From the NCBI GenBank assembly GCA_017560285.1, contig JAFYOG010000120.1, forward strand, positions 1-26,183: a stretch of DNA of 26,183 nt, read 5' to 3'. A program made the position numbers and the translations under genes. Positions 15,569 through 22,347 of the stretch are shown one piece after another. Origin of the DNA: Clostridia bacterium. Lineage in GTDB: Bacteria; Bacillota; Clostridia; Oscillospirales; CAG-382. How positions within the stretch are numbered: the first letter of the stretch is position 1; every line of letters starts with the position of its first letter. A model generated the notes under the pieces. The model searched no databases and was not told where the DNA came from. It saw only the letters and a program-made list of their open reading frames with translations.

Positions 15569-15630
15569 AAAAACCCTTGTATTTTCAATGCTTTTCGGCT
15601 TTTCTACAAAAGGGTTTTTTCGTATTTTTT
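15569..15630 (+). terminator. Hairpin with T-run in the rex-ECF intergenic region
   Basis: AAAAACCCTT (15569-15578) pairs with AAGGGTTTTT (15610-15619), extended by GTA/TAC inside the stem. It is followed on the plus strand by TCG and a second T-run (to 15630). It lies upstream of the ECF promoter, so it would stop plus-strand readthrough or end a short leader or small RNA. A run of five T also follows on the minus strand. Confidence 0.5.
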
Positions 15631-15671
15631 CCACCCTTACCAAAAAAATCTTAAAATGCTATATAAAAAAC

Positions 15672-15685
15672 ACTGATTTATCAGT
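15672..15685. repeat. 14-bp palindrome upstream of the ECF promoter
   Basis: ACTGAT-TT-ATCAGT, centred about 27 bases before the -35 hexamer. A possible regulator site; no known consensus recognised. Confidence 0.35.
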
Positions 15686-15705
15686 AATTTTTGTCAAAAA
15701 CGCTA

Positions 15706-15734
15706 TTGCAATTACAAAAAAACGGTGCTATAAT
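15706..15734 (+). promoter_or_regulatory. Sigma-A promoter of the ECF S-component gene
   Basis: TTGCAA (15706-15711), a 17-base spacer and a perfect TATAAT (15729-15734), about 40 bases before the ATG at 15776. AGGAGG (15763-15768) is the ribosome site. Confidence 0.8.
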
Positions 15735-15775
15735 CCTAAAATATAAAAGTAACATTTTTCCGCAGGAGGTTATTT

Positions 15776-16348
15776 ATGAACACTAAAAAATTAACCACCG
15801 AAAAATTGGTTTTAGGCGCAATTCTTACTGCGTTGGTAATAGTGCTTCAAATTATGGGTTCATTTATCCGCTTCGGCGTTTTTTCTATATCCTTGGTTTT
15901 GGTTCCCATTGTTGTAGGTGCCGCTAAATGCGGTTGGAAAATCGGTGCATGGCTTGGTTTTATATTCGGCGTGGTTGTTTTGTTAAACGGCGATGCTGCT
16001 CCTTTTTTGGCGGTTAATGCAGCAGGAACAATAGTTACGGTTTTGCTGAAAGGCGCTCTCTGTGGCTTGGCTGCCGGCTTGGTTTACCGTGCGCTCGAAA
16101 AGGTTAACGTGTATCTTGCCGTTATTGCCGCCGCGTTCGTATGTCCCGTCGTAAATACGGGGGTTTTCCTTCTCGGTTGTGTTGTTTTCTTTATGGACAC
16201 TATCACAGAATGGGGTCTTGCCGCAGGCTTTTCTAACGCAGGCGCTTATATGTTTTTAGGTCTTGCAGGCGGTAATTTTATATTCGAATTAGCCACCAAT
16301 CTTATACTCAGCCCCGTTATCGTACGCATACTTAATATCAAAAAATAA
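15776..16348 (+). CDS. ECF transporter S component, substrate unknown
   Basis: A small hydrophobic membrane protein (190 aa) with about six predicted transmembrane segments after a short basic N-terminus (MNTKKLTTEK). The opening LVLGAILTALVIVLQIMG followed by a polar break and GVFSISLVLVPIVVGA is typical of the substrate-binding S components of energy-coupling-factor vitamin transporters. A late membrane segment carries the conserved-looking NFIFELATNLIL. No EcfA or EcfT gene is nearby, as expected for group II systems that share one energising module. It is monocistronic, with its own promoter and terminator. I see no riboswitch that would reveal the vitamin. Confidence 0.78.
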   Translation: MNTKKLTTEKLVLGAILTALVIVLQIMGSFIRFGVFSISLVLVPIVVGAAKCGWKIGAWLGFIFGVVVLLNGDAAPFLAVNAAGTIVTVLLKGALCGLAAGLVYRALEKVNVYLAVIAAAFVCPVVNTGVFLLGCVVFFMDTITEWGLAAGFSNAGAYMFLGLAGGNFIFELATNLILSPVIVRILNIKK

Positions 16349-16365
16349 CATAAAAAATCAACAAA

Positions 16366-16396
16366 AAACTCGGTAGGTCAATCCTACCGAGTTTTC
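16366..16396. terminator. Bidirectional intrinsic terminator between converging genes
   Basis: ACTCGGTAGG (16368-16377) pairs with CCTACCGAGT (16383-16392), loop TCAAT, with A-rich and T-rich flanks on the two sides. It serves the ECF gene on the plus strand and the LysR gene on the minus strand, whose stop codon is at 16400. Confidence 0.88.
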
Positions 16397-16399
16397 GTT

Positions 16400-17320
16400 T
16401 TATAAGCATTCTTTTGCAGATTTTTTTACAAGCTCAATAAACCGTTTATCAAGCTCGGTCATCTTATAATCCTTGCGGTAAATAAGAACGTCCTTGTAAC
16501 GGCGGTTATCCTCTGCACAGGGCTTTTGTACCAAACCGTATCTGTCAAGCAGCTTTTTGGGGGCAGGGGATATCCACATAAAGGTATCCTTGTTTTCGGA
16601 TAAAAGCTCCAACTGGGCGGCAGTATCCAAAATAAAAATACATCTGTTAGAGCTTACGCCAAGCTCTTCCTTTTGGGAATCCATAACCGAAATCGTGGCG
16701 GCGTAAGGGCTTCTGTGGGTAATCTGTATTTTCTTTGCAAGGTCGTCTTCATACACTGCTTCTGCATTTGCAAGATCGCTTTCCTTGCTGGTAATTACGT
16801 TAAAGGAAAATTCCGCAATATCCTCCCAAAGCAGGTTCTTTTCGTTGGCAATTTCTTTAAAAAATCTGTCGGCGTTAAGCTCGTAACGAATAATTCCAAG
16901 CTTGCAATCCGATGCTACAACGTTTTTAACGGTGTTGTGCACACCCGTTTCTTTAAAGGTAATTTCCGCCGAACCGTCGCCGATTTCTTTAGAAAATTCT
17001 GCAAAAGCATCTGCAATATAACCGGCGCGGGTGGTAGAGAGCGAAAACTTCTGCCTGCTGGCAAAGCCGCCCTTATACATAGTCTCAAGCTCGTTTAATT
17101 GCGAAAGCAGATTTTGTGCATAGGCTATAAGCTCTTTTCCTTCGGGGGTAAGGTTCATACCCTTTGCCGAGCGGTCGAATATGGTTATGCCCAAATCCGC
17201 TTCCAAATCCTTTATGGCGCGGCTAATGTTGGGCTGAGCCATTCCCAAATTTTCGCTGGCTTTATTAATAGATCCTACTTTTGCTACCTCAACGGCGTAT
17301 TTAAGATGAATTATATTCAT
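16400..17320 (-). CDS. LysR-family transcriptional regulator
   Basis: A 306-residue LysR-type regulator. Residues 1-60 form the winged helix (LKYAVEVAKVGSINKASENL, then AQPNISRAIKDLEADLGITIFDR, then the wing motif LTPEG). The rest is a periplasmic-binding-protein-like effector domain (about 90-300). It follows citrate synthase by 18 bases on the same strand, with a GAGG ribosome site, so the two are probably co-transcribed. In Bacillus, LysR proteins CcpC and CitR control TCA genes including citrate synthase, so regulation of the neighbour in response to citrate or a related acid is a reasonable inference, but no effector residue can be read out. Confidence 0.9.
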   Translation of the reverse strand: MNIIHLKYAVEVAKVGSINKASENLGMAQPNISRAIKDLEADLGITIFDRSAKGMNLTPEGKELIAYAQNLLSQLNELETMYKGGFASRQKFSLSTTRAGYIADAFAEFSKEIGDGSAEITFKETGVHNTVKNVVASDCKLGIIRYELNADRFFKEIANEKNLLWEDIAEFSFNVITSKESDLANAEAVYEDDLAKKIQITHRSPYAATISVMDSQKEELGVSSNRCIFILDTAAQLELLSENKDTFMWISPAPKKLLDRYGLVQKPCAEDNRRYKDVLIYRKDYKMTELDKRFIELVKKSAKECL

Positions 17321-17338
17321 ATTTGCCTCGCTGCTTGT

Positions 17339-18700
17339 CTATCTTTCATTAATAGGATTATATTCAACGCTGTCCTTAACGCTTATATAAGCGGGACGTA
17401 TAATCTTGCCTGCGTTCTGTATTTCTTCTATTCTGTGGGCGCACCAGCCCGCAACCCTTGCAACCGCAAAAATAGGTGTATACAGCTCGTCGGGCAGCCC
17501 AAGCATTTTATATATAAGACCGGAATAAAAGTCAACGTTGGGGCTTACACCCTTATACATCTTGCGTTTTTCGGCAATCATTTCGGGGGCAAGTCTTGCT
17601 ACGGTTTCGTATAGAGCATAAACGTCCTGCTTGCCCTTAGCTATGGAAAGCTCCTTGGCGCATTGCTTTAAAATATCCGCTCTTGGGTCGGAAAGAGAAT
17701 ATACTGCGTGACCCATACCGTAAATAAGCCCTGCGTTGTCAAATGCTTGCTTATCTAAAAGCCGCTTAAGATAATCCTTAATCTCGTCCTCGTTTTTAAT
17801 GTTAACCTGCTTGCGCATATCGTCAAACATTTTAACAACCTTAATGTTGGCACCGCCGTGTCTTGGTCCTTTTAAAGAACCCAGCGCCGCCGCAATGGCA
17901 GAATAGGTATCCGTACCCGAAGAGGTTACTACGTGGGTGGTAAAGGTAGAATTGTTACCGCCGCCGTGCTCTGCGTGCAATACCAATGCAAGGTCAAGTA
18001 TTTTTGCTTCCAAAGGGGTAAAGGTGCCGTCCTTGCGCAAAATATGCAACAGGTTTTCGGCAGTGGAATATTGGGGCTTGGGCAAACGAATATGCAGGCT
18101 CTTTCCGCGGTGGTAATGGCGGTAGGATTGATATCCGTATACAGCCAGCAAGGGGAACATAGCTATCATCTGCATGCTTTGACGTAAAACGTTGGGAATA
18201 GAAATATCGTCGGGGTTATCGTCATAAGCATAAAGCGCAAGCACACAGCGGGAAAGAATGTTCATCATATCCTTGCCCGGCGCCTTTAATATCATATCTC
18301 TTACAAAGGATTTGGGAAGACTTCTGTAATTAGAAAGCTCCTTGCTGAATTCCTCTAATTCTTCTGCGTTGGGAAGCTTAGAAAACAACAGCAAATATAC
18401 CGTTTCCTCAAACCCAAATCTGTCGTCGGTTCTAAATCCGTTTACAAGGTCCCGCACGTTAATTCCGCGGTAGGAAAGCACGCCGTCGCAGGGGATAGTT
18501 TCTCCAAGCTCGTTTTTTGTCTTTGCAGTAATGGTCGAAACCTCTGTCAAGCCCGTAACAACGCCGTTGCCGTTCAAATCGCGCAAGCCGCGGTTAACCA
18601 TATGCTTGCCGTACATTTCGGGCTTTATATTGTTGTTGGAATTAGATAATTCCGCCATCTTTTCTATGTAAGGCGTAACGGCAGAATAGGTTTTCTTCAT
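17339..18700 (-). CDS. Citrate synthase
   Basis: Condenses acetyl-CoA and oxaloacetate to citrate (453 aa from the start used here). The three catalytic residues are clear: His245 in LHAEHGGG, His331 in GMGHAVY and Asp390 in PNVDFYSG. An early LSYRGINVRDL motif matches the type II / Si-type fold. I start at ATG 18698-18700 because AAAGGATG lies about 5 bases upstream; a TTG six codons earlier is also in frame but lacks a ribosome site. A TTGACA/TATAAT promoter lies upstream on the minus strand. No aconitase or isocitrate dehydrogenase is in the window, so the oxidative branch, if present, is elsewhere. It draws on the same oxaloacetate as the malate dehydrogenase in the redox operon. Confidence 0.94.
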   Translation of the reverse strand: MKKTYSAVTPYIEKMAELSNSNNNIKPEMYGKHMVNRGLRDLNGNGVVTGLTEVSTITAKTKNELGETIPCDGVLSYRGINVRDLVNGFRTDDRFGFEETVYLLLFSKLPNAEELEEFSKELSNYRSLPKSFVRDMILKAPGKDMMNILSRCVLALYAYDDNPDDISIPNVLRQSMQMIAMFPLLAVYGYQSYRHYHRGKSLHIRLPKPQYSTAENLLHILRKDGTFTPLEAKILDLALVLHAEHGGGNNSTFTTHVVTSSGTDTYSAIAAALGSLKGPRHGGANIKVVKMFDDMRKQVNIKNEDEIKDYLKRLLDKQAFDNAGLIYGMGHAVYSLSDPRADILKQCAKELSIAKGKQDVYALYETVARLAPEMIAEKRKMYKGVSPNVDFYSGLIYKMLGLPDELYTPIFAVARVAGWCAHRIEEIQNAGKIIRPAYISVKDSVEYNPINER

Positions 18701-18742
18701 AAAATCATCCTTTATCAAATGTTATATACAACTAATGCAGAT

Positions 18743-18772
18743 ATTATATAACACCCCGCTGTCAAATGTCAA
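18743..18772 (-). promoter_or_regulatory. Sigma-A promoter of citrate synthase
   Basis: On the minus strand: TTGACA (18767-18772), an 18-base spacer and TATAAT (18743-18748), about 43 bases before the ATG. A second TTGACA (18760-18765) lies inside the spacer, making a tandem TTGACATTTGACA. Confidence 0.75.
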
Positions 18773-18876
18773 GAAAAAATCACAACCACAATAAAAGTTT
18801 TTTCATAAGCAGAAGAAAAACAAAGAAAATGCGCGATTTTAAAGCGAAATTCTGTAAAAAAATTAAATAAAACCTC

Positions 18877-18905
18877 TTGACAAACCAAAAATAAAGGTAT
18901 ATCAT
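18877..18905 (+). promoter_or_regulatory. Sigma-A promoter of the aromatic operon
   Basis: A perfect TTGACA (18877-18882), a 17-base spacer and TATCAT (18900-18905). Transcription should begin near 18912, about 30 bases before the leader peptide. It is divergent from the citrate synthase promoter. The 100 or so bases between the two promoters show nothing recognisable. Confidence 0.82.
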
Positions 18906-18942
18906 TGTTGCAACGCACTATTATGGTAAAGGAGTTTAGAGT

Positions 18943-19002
18943 ATGTTCTTTTCTGCATATCAGTATTTTTATTATTTTAAAAAGGACTGCTCGTCGCTCT
19001 GA
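18943..19002 (+). CDS. Phe/Tyr-rich attenuation leader peptide
   Basis: A 19-residue ORF, MFFSAYQYFYYFKKDCSSL, ending in TGA. An AAAGGAG ribosome site (18928-18934) lies 8 bases upstream. Four Phe and four Tyr make up 8 of 19 residues, including the run YFYYF. The last third (codons KKDCS) overlaps GGACTGCT (18984-18991), which can pair with AGCAGTCC (19032-19039). It stands before pheA, so it is the sensor of charged tRNA-Phe and tRNA-Tyr in a ribosome-mediated attenuator. The peptide itself probably has no other function. Confidence 0.85.
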   Translation: MFFSAYQYFYYFKKDCSSL

Positions 19003-19039
19003 TAACGGTTTAACGATCGTAAAACAGAATCAGCAGTCC
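18984..19039 (+). promoter_or_regulatory. Antiterminator hairpin of the aromatic attenuator
   Basis: GGACTGCT (18984-18991) is complementary over 8 bases to AGCAGTCC (19032-19039). The right arm shares AGTCC with the left arm of the terminator that follows, so the two structures exclude each other. A ribosome stalled on the Phe/Tyr codons (18946-18978) leaves the left arm free and favours antitermination; one that reaches the TGA covers it and favours termination. Confidence 0.8.
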
Positions 19040-19086
19040 GTATCCGCTATGCGCAAAAAGCATAAAGGCTACGGGCTTTTTTCTTT
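19035..19086 (+). terminator. Attenuator terminator before pheA
   Basis: AGTCCGTA (19035-19042) pairs with TACGGGCT (19070-19077, one G-U pair), with an inner stem TATGC/GCATA (19048-19052 and 19060-19064), followed by six T and then CTTT. It ends 27 bases before the pheA start codon. Confidence 0.82.
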
Positions 19087-19113
19087 AAAAATCTAAAAAA
19101 TCGGAGTATATTT

Positions 19114-20202
19114 ATGACCGAATTAGAACAAGCCAGACAAATAATAAACGCCACCGACGAGGAAATGGCGCGTCTTTTTCAGCAACGTATGGATGCGGCA
19201 AGAATGGTTGCCCATTACAAGCAGGAAAACGGCTTACCCGTGGACGATTTATCCCGCGAGGAACAGCTTATAAACCGTAATTCCGCTTTTATTTCTGACG
19301 AGGAATACCGTTCATATTACGTAGAATTTCTTCGCAATACGATAGATATATCTAAAAAATATCAGCACCGTCTGCTTGACGGTATGCGTGTTGCTTACAG
19401 CGGTGTAGAGGGTGCCTTTGCCCATATCGTTGCAAAAAAAATCTTTCCCGATGGAACTTGTATCGGCTATGGTGATTTCGATGCGGCCTATAAAGCGGTA
19501 GAAAAGGGCGAATGCGATTGTGCTTTGCTTCCTATCGAAAACAGCGTAAACGGCGACGTGGGAAAGGTTATCGATTTAGCGTTTTTCGGCAGTTTGTCTA
19601 TAAGCGGAGTATACGAGGCAGAAATCGTTCAAAACTTGCTTGGAGTAAAGGGCGCATCCGTTGACAGTATAAAAAAGGTAATCAGCCATCCGCAAGCCCT
19701 TGGACAGTGCGCCGAATATATCAAAAAGCACGGGTACGAAAGCGAAGAATCGGTTAACACCGCGGTTGCCGCCAAATCTGTGGCGGAAGCAGGCGATATA
19801 ACCCTTGCAGCCATCGCCAGCGAAGAAGCTGCAAAGCAATTCGGATTACAAAAATTAGAAGGCCATATAAACCAAAACAGCAATAACACAACCCGCTTTT
19901 GCGTATTTACAAAAACCCGCCGCGAACCTGCGGTAGGCGATAACAGATTTATAATGCTGTTTACGGTAAAGAACGCCGCCGGTTCACTTGGTAAGGCTGT
20001 TTCGGTAATAGGCGAGCACGGCTTTAATCTGCGAGCTTTAAAAAGCCGCCCCACCAAAGATTTGGTTTGGGATTATTATTTCTATGCAGAGGGCGAGGGC
20101 AACCTTGCATCCTTTCAGGGCAGAAAAATGCTTAACGAACTGTCAAATTGCTGCAATAGCGTAAAGATAATTGCCAGCTACGAAAAAGAATTTAAAGTAT
20201 AA
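19114..20202 (+). CDS. pheA: Bifunctional chorismate mutase / prephenate dehydratase (P-protein)
   Basis: Converts chorismate to prephenate and prephenate to phenylpyruvate, the Phe branch (362 aa). Residues 1-88 are an AroQ-type chorismate mutase helix bundle, with Arg8, Arg25, Lys36 and DDLSREE matching the active-site pattern. Residues about 91-270 are prephenate dehydratase, with YSGVEGAFAH, LLPIENSVNG, SHPQALGQC and the NTTRF motif (Thr260-Arg261-Phe262). Residues about 278-355 are an ACT domain. The usual Phe-binding motifs GALV and ESRP read GSLG (290-293) and KSRP (310-313), so feedback control may be changed. GGAG (19103-19106) precedes the ATG. It is the first structural gene after the attenuator. 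Confidence 0.95.
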   Translation: MTELEQARQIINATDEEMARLFQQRMDAARMVAHYKQENGLPVDDLSREEQLINRNSAFISDEEYRSYYVEFLRNTIDISKKYQHRLLDGMRVAYSGVEGAFAHIVAKKIFPDGTCIGYGDFDAAYKAVEKGECDCALLPIENSVNGDVGKVIDLAFFGSLSISGVYEAEIVQNLLGVKGASVDSIKKVISHPQALGQCAEYIKKHGYESEESVNTAVAAKSVAEAGDITLAAIASEEAAKQFGLQKLEGHINQNSNNTTRFCVFTKTRREPAVGDNRFIMLFTVKNAAGSLGKAVSVIGEHGFNLRALKSRPTKDLVWDYYFYAEGEGNLASFQGRKMLNELSNCCNSVKIIASYEKEFKV

Positions 20203-20215
20203 TTGGAGCTTAACT

Positions 20216-21256
20216 ATGAACGTTTCGCAAAATGGAAGTGTGATAAATATAAAAACTTCCGTCGGAGAATATCCGGTATATATAACCGAAAACGCCGTAA
20301 GCAACATAACTAAATACATACCTGTTTCAAATTCCCAACGGGCACTTATCGTTACCGATAGCGGTGTTCCCGCGGAATATGCAAATACCGTTTCGCAACA
20401 AATAGCAAACTCGGTAATTATTACCATACCCCAAGGTGAAGAAAACAAAAATATCCAAAATCTTCAACTTTTACTTACCGCTATGGTAGAAAACAATTTT
20501 ACCCGAACCGATTGCATAATAGCCGTTGGCGGCGGCGTTGTAGGGGACCTTGCAGGCTTTGCCGCAAGTATGTTTATGCGAGGTATAGATTTTTATAATA
20601 TCCCCACTACGGTATTAGCGCAGGTGGATTCTTCCGTCGGCGGAAAAACGGCAGTGGATTTTATGGGTATTAAAAATATAATCGGTGCATTTTACCCGCC
20701 CAAAGCAGTTGTTATAGACGTTTCCGTTTTAAAAACCTTGCCGCAGCGACAAATATCCAACGGCCTTTCCGAGGTTGTAAAAATGGCATTAACCTGCGAT
20801 AAAGAGCTGTTTGAAAAAATCGAAAATTCAAACGCGTTCGAAAACCTTGAAGAAATTATCACAAGGGCAGTTTTAATTAAAAAATCGGTAGTAGAGGCAG
20901 ACGAAAAGGAATCGGGCTTGCGCCGTGTTCTTAATTTCGGACATACAATCGCTCACGGCATAGAAACCGCAAATGAAATGCGGGAATTTTATCACGGTGA
21001 ATGCGTTGCCATGGGTATGGTTCCCATGTGTTCCAAAACCGTAAAAGAACGGCTTATTCCCGTTCTTAAAAAACTTAATTTGCCCTGCGATTTTGTATCC
21101 CAAAACACAGATAAAATTATTTCAGCACTATCTCACGACAAGAAAATGCAAGGCGATAAAATTACCGTTGTGTACGTTTCAAAGATAGGCGAATTTGAAT
21201 TTGTAACGATGCCTATTAATGAATTTGAACAAACCGTAAGAAAGGCGATTTCATAA
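20216..21256 (+). CDS. aroB: 3-dehydroquinate synthase
   Basis: NAD- and metal-dependent cyclisation of DAHP to 3-dehydroquinate, second step of the shikimate pathway (346 aa). Signatures are the glycine-rich VGGGVVGDLAGFAAS, the active-site PTTVLAQVDSSVGGKTAV with its Lys, NIIGAFYPP, LSEVVKMAL and the metal-ligand region LNFGHTIAHGIE. I start at ATG 20216-20218, with TTGGAG in front and 13 bases after pheA; an in-frame TTG 15 codons earlier would overlap pheA and has no ribosome site. The stop codon overlaps the aroC start by one base (TAATG). Confidence 0.95.
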   Translation: MNVSQNGSVINIKTSVGEYPVYITENAVSNITKYIPVSNSQRALIVTDSGVPAEYANTVSQQIANSVIITIPQGEENKNIQNLQLLLTAMVENNFTRTDCIIAVGGGVVGDLAGFAASMFMRGIDFYNIPTTVLAQVDSSVGGKTAVDFMGIKNIIGAFYPPKAVVIDVSVLKTLPQRQISNGLSEVVKMALTCDKELFEKIENSNAFENLEEIITRAVLIKKSVVEADEKESGLRRVLNFGHTIAHGIETANEMREFYHGECVAMGMVPMCSKTVKERLIPVLKKLNLPCDFVSQNTDKIISALSHDKKMQGDKITVVYVSKIGEFEFVTMPINEFEQTVRKAIS

Positions 21257-22347
21257 TGAAAAACAGTTTCGGCAACAATATAACAATTACATTGTACGGC
21301 GAAAGCCACGGTTCTTCCGTGGGCTGTGTTATCGACGGTCTTGCATCGGGCATACCCGTAGACGAGAATAACATAAATCAATTTCTTGCTTTGCGTCGTC
21401 CCAATGGTACAATATCTACCTCGCGTTGCGAAGCAGATGAATTTTCTATAAAAAGCGGCGTGTTTAACGGATACACTACGGGTACACCTATTTGTATAGA
21501 TATTCCCAACGAAGATAAAAGGTCAGCCGATTATGAAAAAACGGCAAATCTCGCCCGCCCGTCCCATGCCGATTATACGGCAAACTGTAAGTATAACGGA
21601 TATCAGGATTACCGCGGCGGCGGCCATTTCAGCGGAAGAATTACCGCGGCGATTGTGGCGGCAGGCGGAATAATTATTCCGGCTTTAAAAAGAAAAGGTA
21701 TTTCTATAGGCACCCATATAAAATCCTGCGGCGGGGTAGAGGACCGAGGTTTTAGCGATTATAAAGCCGATATAGAATTGCTTTCTAATCTTAATTTTGC
21801 GGTTTTGGATAATTCCGCAGGCAGCGCAATGCAGGAAAAGATTATAGAGGCAAAAAACAATTTGGATAGTATAGGCGGAGTATTGGAAACCGCTGTTATC
21901 GGTATAGATGCAGGTATGGGAGAACCTTGGTTCGATTCGGTAGAAAGCCTTATTTCCCACGCTATGTTTTCGGTTCCCGGCATTAAAGGAATAGAATTCG
22001 GCGCGGGCTTTGAAATAGCAAATATGACAGGGTCTACAGCTAACGACGAGTTTTCTGTTAATAACGGCAGTATAGTAACCAATACCAATAATTCCGGCGG
22101 TATTAACGGCGGCATAACCAACGGTATGCCTATCGTTTTCCGTTGTGCGGTTCGTCCCACACCTACCATAGGAAAAGAGCAGAAAACAATTAACTTTAAA
22201 ACTAACGAAAATACCATCCTGGCGGCAAAGGGAAGACACGACCCTTGTATAGCTCATAGAGCACGGATAGTTGTCGATAGCCTTACTGCAATAGTAATTG
22301 CCGATCTGCTTACTACAAAATACGGAACGGATTGGTTGGCAAAATGA
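21256..22347 (+). CDS. aroC: Chorismate synthase
   Basis: Makes chorismate from EPSP in a reaction that needs reduced FMN (363 aa). It opens with the family motif LYGESHGSSVGCVIDGLASG and has LALRRPNGTISTSRCE, GGGHFSGRITAAIVAAGGI, GIKGIEFGAGFEIANMTGS and RHDPCIAHRA, all standard. The length is typical of the class without the flavin reductase fusion. It is translationally coupled at both ends: a one-base overlap with aroB (TAATG) and a four-base ATGA overlap with the aroE-aroK fusion gene. Confidence 0.96.
   Translation: MKNSFGNNITITLYGESHGSSVGCVIDGLASGIPVDENNINQFLALRRPNGTISTSRCEADEFSIKSGVFNGYTTGTPICIDIPNEDKRSADYEKTANLARPSHADYTANCKYNGYQDYRGGGHFSGRITAAIVAAGGIIIPALKRKGISIGTHIKSCGGVEDRGFSDYKADIELLSNLNFAVLDNSAGSAMQEKIIEAKNNLDSIGGVLETAVIGIDAGMGEPWFDSVESLISHAMFSVPGIKGIEFGAGFEIANMTGSTANDEFSVNNGSIVTNTNNSGGINGGITNGMPIVFRCAVRPTPTIGKEQKTINFKTNENTILAAKGRHDPCIAHRARIVVDSLTAIVIADLLTTKYGTDWLAK

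Larger units (their letters stand above)
15435..15775. other. Intergenic region between rex and the ECF gene
   Basis: 341 bases between divergent genes. From rex outward it holds the rex ribosome site (15443-15450), a short hairpin with a T-run on the minus strand (15494-15516), TATAAT hexamers on the minus strand at 15514-15519 and 15564-15569, a 25-bp inverted repeat (15528-15552), a larger hairpin with a T-run on the plus strand (15569-15630), a 14-bp palindrome (15672-15685) and the promoter of the ECF gene (15706-15734). No ORF or known riboswitch was recognised. Confidence 0.8.

Noticed and set aside
15435..15600. Rex operator upstream of rex
   Set aside because: I looked for TTGTGAA/TTCACAA and TTGTTAA/TTAACAA type half-site pairs on both strands and found none that fit. 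The ATATCAATAT repeat is not a match.
15569..15775. Vitamin riboswitch before the ECF gene
   Set aside because: The hairpin lies upstream of the apparent promoter, and no conserved FMN, TPP, cobalamin or preQ1 core sequence was recognised.
18905..19096. A 63-codon plus-strand frame across the attenuator region
   Set aside because: It begins with TTG before the likely ribosome site and runs through both the antiterminator and terminator stems. The 19-codon ORF at 18943 in another frame has the ribosome site and the regulatory codons.
20171..20215. Upstream TTG start for aroB; similar upstream starts for citrate synthase, hdrC and aroE-aroK
   Set aside because: In each case a later ATG has the better-placed ribosome site or a stop/start overlap with the previous gene.
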